In this document: piece after piece, positions 35,419-44,022 of the stretch
Layout: the number at the start of each line of letters is the position of its first letter
Numbering within the stretch: the first letter of the stretch is position 1
NCBI GenBank assembly: GCA_900466005.1
Contig: UEGQ01000001.1
Coordinates: 248,001-312,000 of the forward strand
Source: Hyphomicrobiales bacterium
GTDB taxonomy: Bacteria; Pseudomonadota; Alphaproteobacteria; Rhizobiales; Rhizobiaceae
Direction of reading: 5' to 3'
DNA length: 64,000 bases
Program-made: the position numbers and the translations under genes
Notes under the pieces: model-generated
What the model was told of the DNA's origin: nothing
Seen by the model: only the letters and a program-made list of their open reading frames with translations
Databases searched by the model: none

Positions 35419-35784
35419 ATGATCTCAGCACTGATAATCTGCGCGGCGCTTTCAGTTGTCGATGGCGACACTCTGAAATGCGACGGCCAAAACATGCGTC
35501 TCCTGGGCGAAGGCGTCGTGAATGTGCGCGGCGTCGACACCCCCGAGATGGGCAGCCACGCGAAGTGCGACAAAGAGCGGAAAATGGCGCAGCTTGCCAA
35601 GTTTCGGCTCTCAGAAATGATCAAGGGGAAAAGCCTACGGATCGAAGCCAAGGGCAAAGATCGTTACGGTCGGCCGCTGGTAAACGTCTACCTCCCGAAT
35701 GGGCGCGAGGTCGGAAAAGAGATGATCCGAGAAGGTTTCGCCAGAGAGTGGCGAAAAGGGAAGAAGATCGATTGGTGCGCCTGA
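35419..35784 (+). CDS. Staphylococcal-nuclease-like (SNase/TNase) protein
   Basis: A 121-residue SNase-fold protein with VVDGDTLKCDGQNMRLLGEG, VRGVDTPEMGS, GKDRYGRPLVNVYLPNGREV and EMIREGFAREW. The Asp/Glu/Arg set of the Ca-dependent nuclease family can be placed (RGVDTPE, KDRYGR). The N-terminus is short (MISALIICAALS) and could be a truncated export segment. GGAG precedes the ATG. Such nucleases are frequent on rhizobial prophage-like islands. Confidence 0.88.
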   Translation: MISALIICAALSVVDGDTLKCDGQNMRLLGEGVVNVRGVDTPEMGSHAKCDKERKMAQLAKFRLSEMIKGKSLRIEAKGKDRYGRPLVNVYLPNGREVGKEMIREGFAREWRKGKKIDWCA

Positions 35785-35908
35785 ACGGCGCTGCCTGGTC
35801 TTGCAACGAAACCCCATTGATCGCGGCGAGTAACCATGTGTCGCAGGAATAGTTGTTGCGATACATGAAAATCTTTAGTTGTGTGGGATCGGGTGAGGGG
35901 AAGCCATC

Positions 35909-36355
35909 ATGATCTACACTTTCGCAAAATTTCGAATTGCCGGCGTTACAGCCTTGGCCGCTTCATTCGCACTTACGGGCTGCTCAACGACACAAGCGCA
36001 GTTCGAGAAGGACCCCAAGGCAGTCAGCACCTCGACGCTCTGCCGAACGTATCTCAAGGGGCAGGATCCGAAGTTTCTTAGGCAAATCGCGGCGGAATTG
36101 GCGTCGAGAGGCGCAGCTTTCTATCAATGCCCGGCCATTGTGCAGCAGGAAGATCAAGCCGCAGTGGCGATCGCTGCTGTTGCCCTGGCTGGTGCAGCGA
36201 TCGCCGTATGCGCCAGCAGCAATTGCGGGGGCGGTGGCGGGTACTACAGGCCACCGCCGACTTATTCGGGAAATTGCCAATACTCTTGGCAGTATGACGC
36301 TGCCGGCAACCGCTGCGGCGCTCGCGCCGCCTCGGTCAGACCCGGTGGTTGGTAG
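35909..36355 (+). CDS. Predicted lipoprotein, unknown function
   Basis: A 148-residue protein with a lipoprotein signal (AGVTALAASFALTGC, lipid Cys at 25). The mature part has a short globular section (STSTLCRTYLKGQDPKFLRQ), a hydrophobic Ala/Val segment near 90-110 and a Gly/Tyr/Pro-rich tail (GGGGGYYRPPPTYSG) with several Cys residues. GAGGGG precedes the ATG. It is convergent with the virion-like operon. Surface-exclusion or envelope roles are possible but unproven. Confidence 0.7.
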   Translation: MIYTFAKFRIAGVTALAASFALTGCSTTQAQFEKDPKAVSTSTLCRTYLKGQDPKFLRQIAAELASRGAAFYQCPAIVQQEDQAAVAIAAVALAGAAIAVCASSNCGGGGGYYRPPPTYSGNCQYSWQYDAAGNRCGARAASVRPGGW

Positions 36356-36373
36356 TCACTGGGCGCGATGGCT

Positions 36374-39352
36374 TTACCTTGCAATTTCGCGCTCGAAGAA
36401 GTCTTCCCACGATCCAGCGCCTCGCGGCGGCCGGGTCACACGCTCGCCCGCTTCGTTGATCTGGGACGCGCCGGCGTTCAACCACTCAAGAGCGGCCTGA
36501 ACATCGGAGTTCTCGGCCAACGCATTGCCAGCGAGACCGATCGCTTGGGGCGTCAGCGCCGTCATCTGGGCTTGCGCGCCGGGGCTCATGGTCTTCCGGT
36601 TGGTGTTGGTCATCCAGCGCCTGAAGCCCGGTTGCGTGATCAGCGCCGCAAGACCGCGGGCAACAACAGCGCCCTGGAAAGCCCGGCCCGGTGACGAGAG
36701 CATGCCCGTGACTGCGGCACCGGCTGCGAGGCCACCGATTGCGCTGGTTGTGGCGTCGCGTTCCTGCCGGCGAGCCGTGATCAAGGCCAGATCCCGCAGG
36801 GCTTGACGGTTCTCAGGCGACACGAGCGCGTTGATGCGATCAGCCTGCTGGCGGCTCACGCTGTCTTTGCCGGCCCCGAGCAATTCCGCGATGCCCTGAC
36901 TGTCTGCCGGGTTCGCTTCATTCGTGACCAGACGGCGCACGGCCGACATATCGCCACCACCGCGGCTGATCGCGCTTTCAACGATGTCCGCGACGATCCC
37001 ACGCTCGACCTGGGCCTTCATCGGCGCCGGCAGTTTGGTCATGACCTGCAAGGCCTCATTGGGCGAAGCCCGGCGATAGAGCCACGGGACAAGCTCTTCG
37101 GCGTTCAGCTTGGCAGCCGCGCCGTTCTCGCCACGCAGGAAAGGCCCGATTGCGCTGTCCCGGTACTGTTTCGCGATCTGATCCTCGGCGACGGCTGCGG
37201 CGCGAAGCTGGCTCATGATGTTCGGCGTGCCGTTCTGGGATAGCGCCTCCGCGTCGAGATACTTCGAACGATTGGAGATATCGACGGCCATATTTCTCAG
37301 TTGCTGAGCATCGGCAACGCCGAAAAGCTCGGTAACGGCTTCATCATCGAGGCGGTTCAGTCGCTCCACGAGCCCGTCAACGTTGACCACCTTGCGGCCC
37401 TGCCGGGTCTGGTCCCGCCCGGTGTCCAGGATTTGCTCTACGGCGCTCCTTCTGGTAGCAGCCCATTCGCGGCTGTCAGCGCCCATCAGGTCGCGGGTTT
37501 CGCGGATCACGCCCGGATTGCCCCGGCCGGAAAGCAGCCGCTCGACCAGCTTGTTGTCTTCCACAAAGCCCGATTGCGTCGGCTCGCGATAGGTCTCCGC
37601 GATGCCCTTGCGGTTGAAGCGGTCGATGTTCTGCGCATAGTAGCGGTTCGCTCGGGAAAGCGCCTGGCGCAGTTCCGGCGTGCCGGCACGGGCAACGCTG
37701 TCGTCAATCGAGCGAGAGATCGCTTGGTTCAACTGGTTCAGGTAGCGTTCCGGCACTCCTGGCATCAGCGTCTTGTCGTCGATCGCGTCCATGATCAGGG
37801 ACCGCATCTGTCGGGCCTGCTCAATCGTCACGTTCTCGGCGATGTCATCCACGCCAAGCAGGAAGCGGGAAAGGCCCTGCGGCGTGAAACGGTTGCTGGG
37901 GCTGCCATCGGCCGTTGGGGGCAGCGCCTCGCGGATGCGGGCCACCTGGTCCCGAACCGGGCCGACATTCACGATTGCGTCCTGCCCGCCGGGAGCGGCA
38001 CGCGCGGCGTCATAGAGCCGCTTGGCCTCGTCCTTGAATTCCTGTCGCGCACGGTCCAGCCCTGCGCGCGTTTGCTGGCCTGCACCTTCAGCAGACATCA
38101 GCGGGCCTTGCCGCTCGGTCAAATTCGTCTGGTTCCGGTCAATGGCCTGATCGGCGCGGGTCAGTGCCTGCTCACGATCAATCGTCAGGTTCTGCCGCTG
38201 CGTCGAAAGCTCGCCCACGGCTTCCCGCCCGACCTGGTTCGGATCGACGCCGCCGGCCAGATCATCCTGGAAACGGGCAACGGCCTGATCGCCACGCTGG
38301 CGATATTGGCGCATCGCTTCGCTCGATCCGGGCAGCTTTTCAAGCATGCCTTCGAGGCGCGGCACAAATCCGCCCGCGCCCTCTTCGGATGCCAGCGGGG
38401 CGATATCGTAGCCCTGGGAGCGCAGGCGCCCGGATGCCTGCCGGAATTCAGTCGCGATGGGATCGGATGCCGACTTGGCAAAGGGAGCTTTGGCCCAATT
38501 CGTCGCGCCGGATGCCAGCCGGCCTGCGCCCCCGAAGATGGTCCCAAGGAGCGCGTCCACGCTGGCCTCTCCAGCGGCGCGGGGCAGAACGTCGTCAACA
38601 ATCGACGGCTCGACTTCCCGGTTCTCGGGGAAGAGCCGGCCGACTGTTTCACCGACCATTTGAGCGCCTGCCGCTGACATCACCGCCGACGCGGGGATGC
38701 CGACTGCCGGGCTCACGGAATAGGCCGGCACCGATGCCGCCGCGCCGCCGATGGCGCCGACGAGATCAGGCACACCGCCGGACATGCTGGCGATATCGCC
38801 AATGTCAATGCCCGGAGGGTTGAACAGCCGTTCGATGCCGTCCTTATCCCGAACCACGCGCCGATCGGTCGGATTGCCGAACTGGTCGTTCAGGACATAC
38901 CAGCCTTCATTCTCCGCGCCGTAGGTGTTCGTCAGATAGCGGTCGCGGGCCTCGGGCGTATTCAGGAACGAGGAATAAGCCCGCTCACTGAGCGGAGCGC
39001 CGCCCGGCTGGATGCCCGGATTGGTCGCTTCGATGCGGCGGTTTTCCCTCATTCCGGTCACGGCGTGCACGCCCGAGCCGATCAGATCGGCCGCAGAGAT
39101 CTCGGAAGGCGGCACCCCGAAGATGCTGCTCAGAACGCTGTCGGCGGCATCGAGCGGCGCGCCCATAACCGTGGCGGCCGCGTCGATCGCACGCTCGCCG
39201 AAGCCAGGCGGCGGGATCGCAGGCAGATCGGGACCGCCGGGAACGCCTCGGCTGTCGCGGCGATCTTCCGGCCGGACTGCCATCTGTTCGGCCTCTGCGC
39301 GGCGGCGACGGGCGCGAGCGAGGGCAATGGCTTTCTGCTGTTCAGGGGTCAT
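36374..39352 (-). CDS. Large phage-type internal/ejection-like protein (992 residues)
   Basis: The start at 39352 overlaps the upstream stop as ATGA and opens MTPEQQKAIALARARRRRAE. The protein has long Ala/Gly-rich and charged helical stretches, a Gly/Ala hydrophobic patch (GGVPDLVGAIGGAAASVPAY, repeated small-residue segments near 200-260) and a helical second half (QQTRAGLDRARQEFKDEAKR). This size, composition and place behind a 519-residue partner resemble the internal virion or DNA-ejection proteins of podovirus-like phages. There is no enzyme motif. Assignment is by general character, not by a clear domain. Confidence 0.65.
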   Translation of the reverse strand: MTPEQQKAIALARARRRRAEAEQMAVRPEDRRDSRGVPGGPDLPAIPPPGFGERAIDAAATVMGAPLDAADSVLSSIFGVPPSEISAADLIGSGVHAVTGMRENRRIEATNPGIQPGGAPLSERAYSSFLNTPEARDRYLTNTYGAENEGWYVLNDQFGNPTDRRVVRDKDGIERLFNPPGIDIGDIASMSGGVPDLVGAIGGAAASVPAYSVSPAVGIPASAVMSAAGAQMVGETVGRLFPENREVEPSIVDDVLPRAAGEASVDALLGTIFGGAGRLASGATNWAKAPFAKSASDPIATEFRQASGRLRSQGYDIAPLASEEGAGGFVPRLEGMLEKLPGSSEAMRQYRQRGDQAVARFQDDLAGGVDPNQVGREAVGELSTQRQNLTIDREQALTRADQAIDRNQTNLTERQGPLMSAEGAGQQTRAGLDRARQEFKDEAKRLYDAARAAPGGQDAIVNVGPVRDQVARIREALPPTADGSPSNRFTPQGLSRFLLGVDDIAENVTIEQARQMRSLIMDAIDDKTLMPGVPERYLNQLNQAISRSIDDSVARAGTPELRQALSRANRYYAQNIDRFNRKGIAETYREPTQSGFVEDNKLVERLLSGRGNPGVIRETRDLMGADSREWAATRRSAVEQILDTGRDQTRQGRKVVNVDGLVERLNRLDDEAVTELFGVADAQQLRNMAVDISNRSKYLDAEALSQNGTPNIMSQLRAAAVAEDQIAKQYRDSAIGPFLRGENGAAAKLNAEELVPWLYRRASPNEALQVMTKLPAPMKAQVERGIVADIVESAISRGGGDMSAVRRLVTNEANPADSQGIAELLGAGKDSVSRQQADRINALVSPENRQALRDLALITARRQERDATTSAIGGLAAGAAVTGMLSSPGRAFQGAVVARGLAALITQPGFRRWMTNTNRKTMSPGAQAQMTALTPQAIGLAGNALAENSDVQAALEWLNAGASQINEAGERVTRPPRGAGSWEDFFEREIAR

Positions 39353-40908
39353 TGGGCGAAAAGCCTCTTCTCTTCGGGCGTCAGGAATTCCCAATCGGCT
39401 GGATCGACGCCGGACGGGGGCGACTGCGGCGCGGCAGACGCTTGCGCAGGCTGCTCCGATTGCAGGATGCCCATGCCCGGAACCTGTGTCGGGCCGCCCC
39501 TCGTGCGGCTAAGCATGGTTCGCTGATACTCTGCCGCGATTGCTGGTGAAATATCTCCCTCATCGACCAACTGACCAAGGACAGCGCCATTGATCGGCGG
39601 AAGTGGCTCGCCACCTTTTGCCAACGAGCCGGAGAATTTCGCGCGATAGGCGTGCAAAACGGTCAGAGCAGCGAGCTTGGCCTTTGCCCCCGGCAGACTT
39701 TCGCCGAGCCCCTGGCCTACCATGACATCTTCAGCCATGCGGCGATCCGTGTCGGAGATCCTGTTGTCGGCCGCAAGCGAGCGGGCAAGGCGCATGGTCG
39801 TCGCCTGAAGCTGGGACCTCATCGCCGTGACGTCGCCGCGCGCTACTTCCGGGAACACCTGTGCGCCGTAGTTCGTGAGGAAGTCGTTCAGATTACCGGC
39901 AGCGCCGACATCGGCCGCTGAGATGTTGTCGTAGAGCGTTTGGAGCTCGCGCGCACTCTGCGTTGCCGCGTCTCGCTGGCCCTGCAAGTTTGTCTGCTGG
40001 CTTACGGTGTTGCCCGTCCCGCCCGTCGTGAAGCGGACGCCGCCCTGACCGTCGGCTTCGAAGGACATGCCGCCTCCGGTGCCTTCCTTGCGGATGACGT
40101 TCGGCACGACATGGCCCGTGTTGGCGTTCACAATCCGACCGTCAGGGCCGACGATGCCGGGGAAGCGAATTTCCTCGCCGTTCGGGCCGACTGCCAGATA
40201 GTTATCAACGCGCTCAGCGCTTACCGCTTCATAAGGCTGCGCTCCCGCACGGGTTGCCGCGCCTGGTGTCATGAAGGAGGGCTGATTGGTGCGCGGGTCG
40301 ATCGCCTTCACTGGGGCCTTGTCGCCCATGATGGCGTCCAACAGGTCGGTGTCGGTCAGGCGGCCGTTGTCCAGCAAGCGCTGGTTTTGCTGTGCGGTCC
40401 ATTCCGTCTCGCTGAGCGGCTTGGGTGCGCCTTCCAGGATCGACATCAGGTCCGTTGCTTCGACGGTCTGCGCTGGCAGATAGGCCCGCTGGCCTTGATC
40501 CAGGATCACGGGCGAAGCCATCTGGCGATCCATCAGGCCGCGTTCCTGCATCTCCCGCTCGGTGAGCGCCCTGGCGTTGTCCCGAACGTTGTTCTCGGTC
40601 GAAGCCTGATAGGTGCGATCGTAGCCGTAGCGCTGCGTGGCGTTGCCCTGGTCAACGGCATAATAGCCCTGAGATGGCGTCCACTGACCGGCAGCGGCTC
40701 CCATGCGATCGAAACGCTGCTGATCGAAGTCCCGCGCCTGGCTGTAGTCGAAGAGTTGCCCGAGCCGGCTCATCTCGGCGCGCTTCGCGTCGGCGGTCGC
40801 GAAGTTTGCGACATCGGCGCCGCTCGGCGGCTCGAACAATCCCGAGAGGTTGCTGGCGATAGCCGCGACGGCCGGCGAATTGAAATAAGGCGAATTCCTG
40901 ACGGGCAT
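39349..40908 (-). CDS. Phage-type internal/ejection-like protein (519 residues)
   Basis: A Gln/Ala/Arg-rich protein starting MPVRNSPYFNSPAVAAIASN. Segments such as FDYSQARDFDQQRFDRMGAA, LTEREMQERGLMDRQM and QTNLQGQRDAATQSARELQT suggest long helices. A glycine-rich loop (KEGTGGGMSFEADGQGGVRF) resembles phage virion proteins. It ends in ATGA overlap with the 992-residue gene. It is probably a second internal or portal-channel protein; no catalytic motif is visible. Confidence 0.62.
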   Translation of the reverse strand: MPVRNSPYFNSPAVAAIASNLSGLFEPPSGADVANFATADAKRAEMSRLGQLFDYSQARDFDQQRFDRMGAAAGQWTPSQGYYAVDQGNATQRYGYDRTYQASTENNVRDNARALTEREMQERGLMDRQMASPVILDQGQRAYLPAQTVEATDLMSILEGAPKPLSETEWTAQQNQRLLDNGRLTDTDLLDAIMGDKAPVKAIDPRTNQPSFMTPGAATRAGAQPYEAVSAERVDNYLAVGPNGEEIRFPGIVGPDGRIVNANTGHVVPNVIRKEGTGGGMSFEADGQGGVRFTTGGTGNTVSQQTNLQGQRDAATQSARELQTLYDNISAADVGAAGNLNDFLTNYGAQVFPEVARGDVTAMRSQLQATTMRLARSLAADNRISDTDRRMAEDVMVGQGLGESLPGAKAKLAALTVLHAYRAKFSGSLAKGGEPLPPINGAVLGQLVDEGDISPAIAAEYQRTMLSRTRGGPTQVPGMGILQSEQPAQASAAPQSPPSGVDPADWEFLTPEEKRLFAQ

Positions 40909-40918
40909 TGTATCGTCC

Positions 40919-41371
40919 TCAGTGCATGGTCATCAGGCCGGCGTGGAAAGTCGCGGCAGCGAGTGGGTTGCAGGCAATCGCCTGGGCGAGATCGATCTGA
41001 TTGCAGGCCACGACGAGATCCCGAAGGTGAAGGGCTCTCAGTTCGCTTTCGAGAACGCGGGCCGTTGCCAAGAGCCAGACGTAGCGGTCGAGATCCACGC
41101 AGGTCAGTGCGGCGTTGGCGCAGCCGAGCGAATGAAAGATGTGTTCGGGCGCGAGCCTTCCCGCTGTCTCGGCGGCAACGTGCGGCGCAGCGGCAAACAG
41201 AAGACATTGAGCGTCGGCGCAGAGCACGGGATCAAGCCCACCGAGACCGGCGGCGTTGATCAGCGCGTGAAGGCCTTCAGCGCAGGCCAGAAGGGCGTTC
41301 CTGCCCTCGGCTGCACTGCTGAGCTTCGAGACTGCGATTTCAAGGCATTCGTTCCCGGTCTTGGTGCTCAT
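40919..41371 (-). CDS. Small Ala/Leu-rich protein of virion-like operon
   Basis: A 150-residue helical protein (MSTKTGNECLEIAVSKLSSA, EGLHALINAAGLGGLD, RYVWLLATARVLESELRALH). It overlaps the upstream gene by ATGA and lies ten bases before the 519-residue gene. No domain was recognised. Its place in the leftward operon suggests a chaperone, scaffold or minor virion part, by inference only. Confidence 0.58.
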   Translation of the reverse strand: MSTKTGNECLEIAVSKLSSAAEGRNALLACAEGLHALINAAGLGGLDPVLCADAQCLLFAAAPHVAAETAGRLAPEHIFHSLGCANAALTCVDLDRYVWLLATARVLESELRALHLRDLVVACNQIDLAQAIACNPLAAATFHAGLMTMH

Positions 41372-41982
41372 GCGAACAACTCGGCTTCCTTAGCCGCCTT
41401 TCCGAATATCTGGTCGATGGTCCCATGCTCACGATCTCGCCGGCGCCTTTCCAGGTTCTGGCGGTGCTCGGCAATTCGGGCGTGGTGGATGAGGATCTTC
41501 ACGCGGGTGCGGTCATCAATGTACCGGTCGGCGCTGGTGTCTTCTTTGTCGACCGCCTCGACCAGCCGCGCGGCGGCCAGCAGGCCTTCGGTCAGATGCT
41601 CGGCCTCGATCTTTCCCATATAGGGATCAGACGTACCCCACCGGATAGCGTTTCCAAGCGCTCCGTAGACGCCAGCGAGCAGATCCCGCGTCGGTCGGCT
41701 ATCGGGCAGCTCGTACCTCTCGCGCCGGGGGTCGGACAGTTCCAGAATGGTCCCAAGACCCCTCTGGAGATTGAAAGTCCAATCCGATTGCCCACCGACC
41801 AGGCGCAGCTGCTGAATTGCGTGAGCCGCGCTCTGATTGGCTGCCTGTACTGCGATGCCGTCCACGTTGCTACCTGCTTCGACGTTGATGTTGTCGAAGT
41901 TTCGGCCGGGCTGACTGACTGATCTACCCCTCCGTTTCCGGAGGAATACTGCGAAGGGTTCGGCGGGATCAAAGGGGCGCAT
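41368..41982 (-). CDS. First gene of virion-like operon, unknown function
   Basis: A 204-residue protein beginning MRPFDPAEPFAVFLRKRRGR. The middle (VDGIAVQAANQSAAHAIQQL, DLLAGVYGALGNAIRWGTSD) and the basic C-terminal helix (ILIHHARIAEHRQNLERRRR) resemble small phage head-associated proteins, but no family was identified. It is the promoter-proximal gene of the four-gene leftward set and overlaps the next gene by ATGA. Confidence 0.55.
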   Translation of the reverse strand: MRPFDPAEPFAVFLRKRRGRSVSQPGRNFDNINVEAGSNVDGIAVQAANQSAAHAIQQLRLVGGQSDWTFNLQRGLGTILELSDPRRERYELPDSRPTRDLLAGVYGALGNAIRWGTSDPYMGKIEAEHLTEGLLAAARLVEAVDKEDTSADRYIDDRTRVKILIHHARIAEHRQNLERRRRDREHGTIDQIFGKAAKEAELFA

Positions 41983-42232
41983 GGCTGCATCGCATGGTCA
42001 CGAACTGGCGCGTCGGCGGAGTGCCGACGGGTTTTGTTCGATTGACGAGAGCCCGAGACGGGCGGCGATGCGACTGCTCGATTTTCGCGGTTTACCAGCG
42101 ACACGAATGTAGCAGGAAAGAGCTTCCGAAGCCAGCGCCGCGGGTCGGTTTGAGAGGTCCGAACATCCACGAAATCGCAGATTTCTAGCGGCATGGCCCA
42201 GTGGGGGTCAGATGCGCGGGCGACTATGTGCC

Positions 42233-42255
42233 GGGGGTCGGGGCGGGGTGCCGGG
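42233..42255 (+). other. Potential G-quadruplex motif
   Basis: Four close G-runs, GGGGG (42233-42237), GGGG (42240-42243), GGGG (42245-42248) and GGG (42253-42255), are separated by loops of 2, 1 and 4 bases. This meets the usual G3+N1-7 rule. A further GGGGG lies at 42203. It may affect transcription of the divergent modules; in GC-rich DNA chance formation is possible. Confidence 0.4.
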
Positions 42256-42353
42256 TTGCAGCAGCACGGCGCGGGCGCTGCTGCGCTGCGGCCATGCGTG
42301 GCGCGTCAATGCTGTCAGGGCCGCCTCATGGTGTCCGAACGGGTATACCCGAG

Positions 42354-42443
42354 CGTACGGGAGAAAAATGTAAAATTTTATGTACGCACGGGTTGACATA
42401 TGATCAACGGACATGCTTTAGTTCGTACACCACCACAACGTAC
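42354..42443 (+). promoter_or_regulatory. Promoter region with repeated CGTAC-type motifs
   Basis: TTGACA at 42393-42398 fits a -35 box ahead of the gene at 42460; the -10 is weak (TTTAGT near 42417). Around it are CGTAC at 42354, its inverse GTACG at 42382, and CGTAC at 42424 and 42439. The repeats on either side of the -35 resemble operator half-sites for an island regulator such as one of the HTH proteins nearby. Direction and protein are inferred. Confidence 0.45.
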
Positions 42444-42459
42444 TAAAGGAAAGCACGCC

Positions 42460-42687
42460 ATGACTACCGCCCATATCGAAATCGAAATCGAAACCCGCGC
42501 ACTGAACGTTCTCACTGAAGAAATCCGCGAAGCTCTGGCAACGCAAGACACCACGACCGCCCGTGACGCGCTCGGCGAGGTGGAAGGCATTTGGATGCAC
42601 ACCGAAAGCGCCGACATTCGCGATCAGGCTGCGGCCTTCATGCGTCAGCACGCGGCGCACGGCGAATACGTCGAGTTCTCGGCTTGA
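42460..42687 (+). CDS. Small hypothetical protein (75 residues)
   Basis: ATG 42460 follows AAAGGAAAG at good spacing. The product (MTTAHIEIEIETRALNVLTE, then a helical, acidic remainder ending HAAHGEYVEFSA) is soluble, with no recognised domain. It is the first gene of a rightward set with a serine recombinase 45 bases downstream. Its strong start and promoter region suggest substantial expression. Confidence 0.6.
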   Translation: MTTAHIEIEIETRALNVLTEEIREALATQDTTTARDALGEVEGIWMHTESADIRDQAAAFMRQHAAHGEYVEFSA

Positions 42688-42732
42688 ACCTCAAACAAGG
42701 GAGCGGTCGGCGAGAGCCGGCCGTTTATCTTT

Positions 42733-43383
42733 ATGCGAACAATCTTCTACGCGCGCGTGTCGACGCGAGAGCAAACCATACAGCACCAGATAGACCAAGC
42801 CCGACAAGCGGGCTTCAAATTCGAAGATAGGGACGTCCTCGTCGATGAGGGCGTTTCCGGCGTTTCAGTACCCTTGAAGGAAAGGCCGCAAGGACGGCGC
42901 CTGTTCGACATTCTCAGGCCTGGCGACACGCTCGTTGTCCGCTGGCTCGATCGATTGGGGCGAAACTATCAGGATGTCACAGAGACCGTGCGCGAGCTTA
43001 TTGCGCAGGGCGTCATAATCCGCACCGTGATCAATGGGCTTGTCTTTGACGGCGCGACCAAAGATCCCATGCAAAAGGCTATGCGTGACGCGATGGTAGG
43101 GTTTCTGGCCGCGCTCGCGGAAGCGCAAGCAGACGCACTCAAGATCGCCCAACGGGCGGGTATCGAGCACGCAAAAGCAGAGGGCGCGAAAAAGCCGCGC
43201 GTCTACAAAGGGCGAAAGCCTTCCTATGACCGTGCGACGCTCGACAGCGTGAACTTGATGCTCGCCGCAAATGAAGGCGTTTCGGCCATTGCTACCAAAA
43301 CAGGCCTTACCCGCCAAACCGTGTTGCGCATTCGCGCCGATCCCGCTGCGGCGGATGAAGCGTTGCGAGCCTGGGGAGGTTAG
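42733..43383 (+). CDS. Serine recombinase (resolvase/invertase family)
   Basis: A 216-residue protein with the resolvase N-terminus MRTIFYARVSTREQTIQHQI, containing catalytic Ser in ARVSTREQ, followed by LVDEGVSG, DTLVVRWLDRLGRNYQDV (the conserved DRLGR) and a C-terminal HTH (VSAIATKTGLTRQTVLRIRA). Length is right for a resolvase or invertase and too short for a large serine integrase. It is the second recombinase of the island and could resolve dimers or invert a segment. Confidence 0.92.
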   Translation: MRTIFYARVSTREQTIQHQIDQARQAGFKFEDRDVLVDEGVSGVSVPLKERPQGRRLFDILRPGDTLVVRWLDRLGRNYQDVTETVRELIAQGVIIRTVINGLVFDGATKDPMQKAMRDAMVGFLAALAEAQADALKIAQRAGIEHAKAEGAKKPRVYKGRKPSYDRATLDSVNLMLAANEGVSAIATKTGLTRQTVLRIRADPAAADEALRAWGG

Positions 43384-43539
43384 AGCGGCATATCCGTAGA
43401 AGGCGCTATTCAGTTGGCGGGGCGATCATTCTCCCCGTCAATGAACCGTTGACGGGCGTCGTCTTTGACCTATAAATCAGAGAAATTTCAATGTCTTGAA
43501 TGTCTCGCCCCTGACGATACGAACCGTGTTAGGCTTCAC

Positions 43540-44022
43540 ATGACAAGCAAGATGCTGACCGAAATGGAAGTTGCGGAGGCGCTTCGCTGTTCGGCTTCAA
43601 AGGTCAAGCGCCTGAGACTTTCAGGAAAGCTAGCCTATCTACCCGGCCGGCCCGTTCTGATCCGCGAGGAAGATCTAGCTGCCTATCTTGAGAGCGCCCG
43701 GCGCCCCGCGCGTTCTGCTGAAGACGGCGCGCCATTGAAAAACTTCCTCTTGGAAACCGAAGCGGCGGAACGACTGCGCTGCACCACAAAACGCATCAGG
43801 GAATTGAGGCAGTCGGGCAAGCTGAAATACATGCCGGGGCCGCCGGTCGTGATCGACGAAGCGGACCTTGAGAGGTACATCGCGGAGGAAATGCATAGCG
43901 ACCACTCAAGAGAAGAGGATGCCCGCAATGCTCGTGCGGAGTGGGCAAGGGAACAAGCCCGCAAGGCCTGGCTCAAGCGTCGCCTATGGGAGAAGTCGCG
44001 ACAGACGAATAAAGGCTCTTAG
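43540..44022 (+). CDS. Tandem-duplicated excisionase-type HTH protein
   Basis: A 160-residue protein from ATG 43540, made of two similar helix-turn-helix units. The first reads LTEMEVAEALRCSASKVKRL and continues RLSGKLAYLPGRPVLI-EEDLAAYL. The second reads LLETEAAERLRCTTKRIREL and continues RQSGKLKYMPGPPVVI-EADLERYI. A basic helical tail follows. Each unit resembles HTH_17 excisionase domains; here two are fused, which could bind paired sites. It overlaps the convergent gene's end by four bases. Earlier in-frame starts (43465) are possible. Confidence 0.8.
   Translation: MTSKMLTEMEVAEALRCSASKVKRLRLSGKLAYLPGRPVLIREEDLAAYLESARRPARSAEDGAPLKNFLLETEAAERLRCTTKRIRELRQSGKLKYMPGPPVVIDEADLERYIAEEMHSDHSREEDARNARAEWAREQARKAWLKRRLWEKSRQTNKGS

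Larger units (their letters stand above)
41983..42459. other. Divergent intergenic region between virion-like and recombinase modules
   Basis: This ~480-base gap must hold promoters for the leftward virion-like operon and the rightward operon at 42460. The left half shows no convincing coding frame. The centre is strongly G-rich on the plus strand (42203-42255). The right part turns AT-rich (42361-42382) and carries CGTAC-type motifs plus TTGACA at 42393. Confidence 0.5.

Noticed and set aside
41592..42194. A 200-codon minus-strand frame overlapping the first virion-like gene
   Set aside because: Composition is Ser/Arg/Pro-rich as in shadow frames, and the alternative frame (41368-41982) is coupled by ATGA to the next gene.
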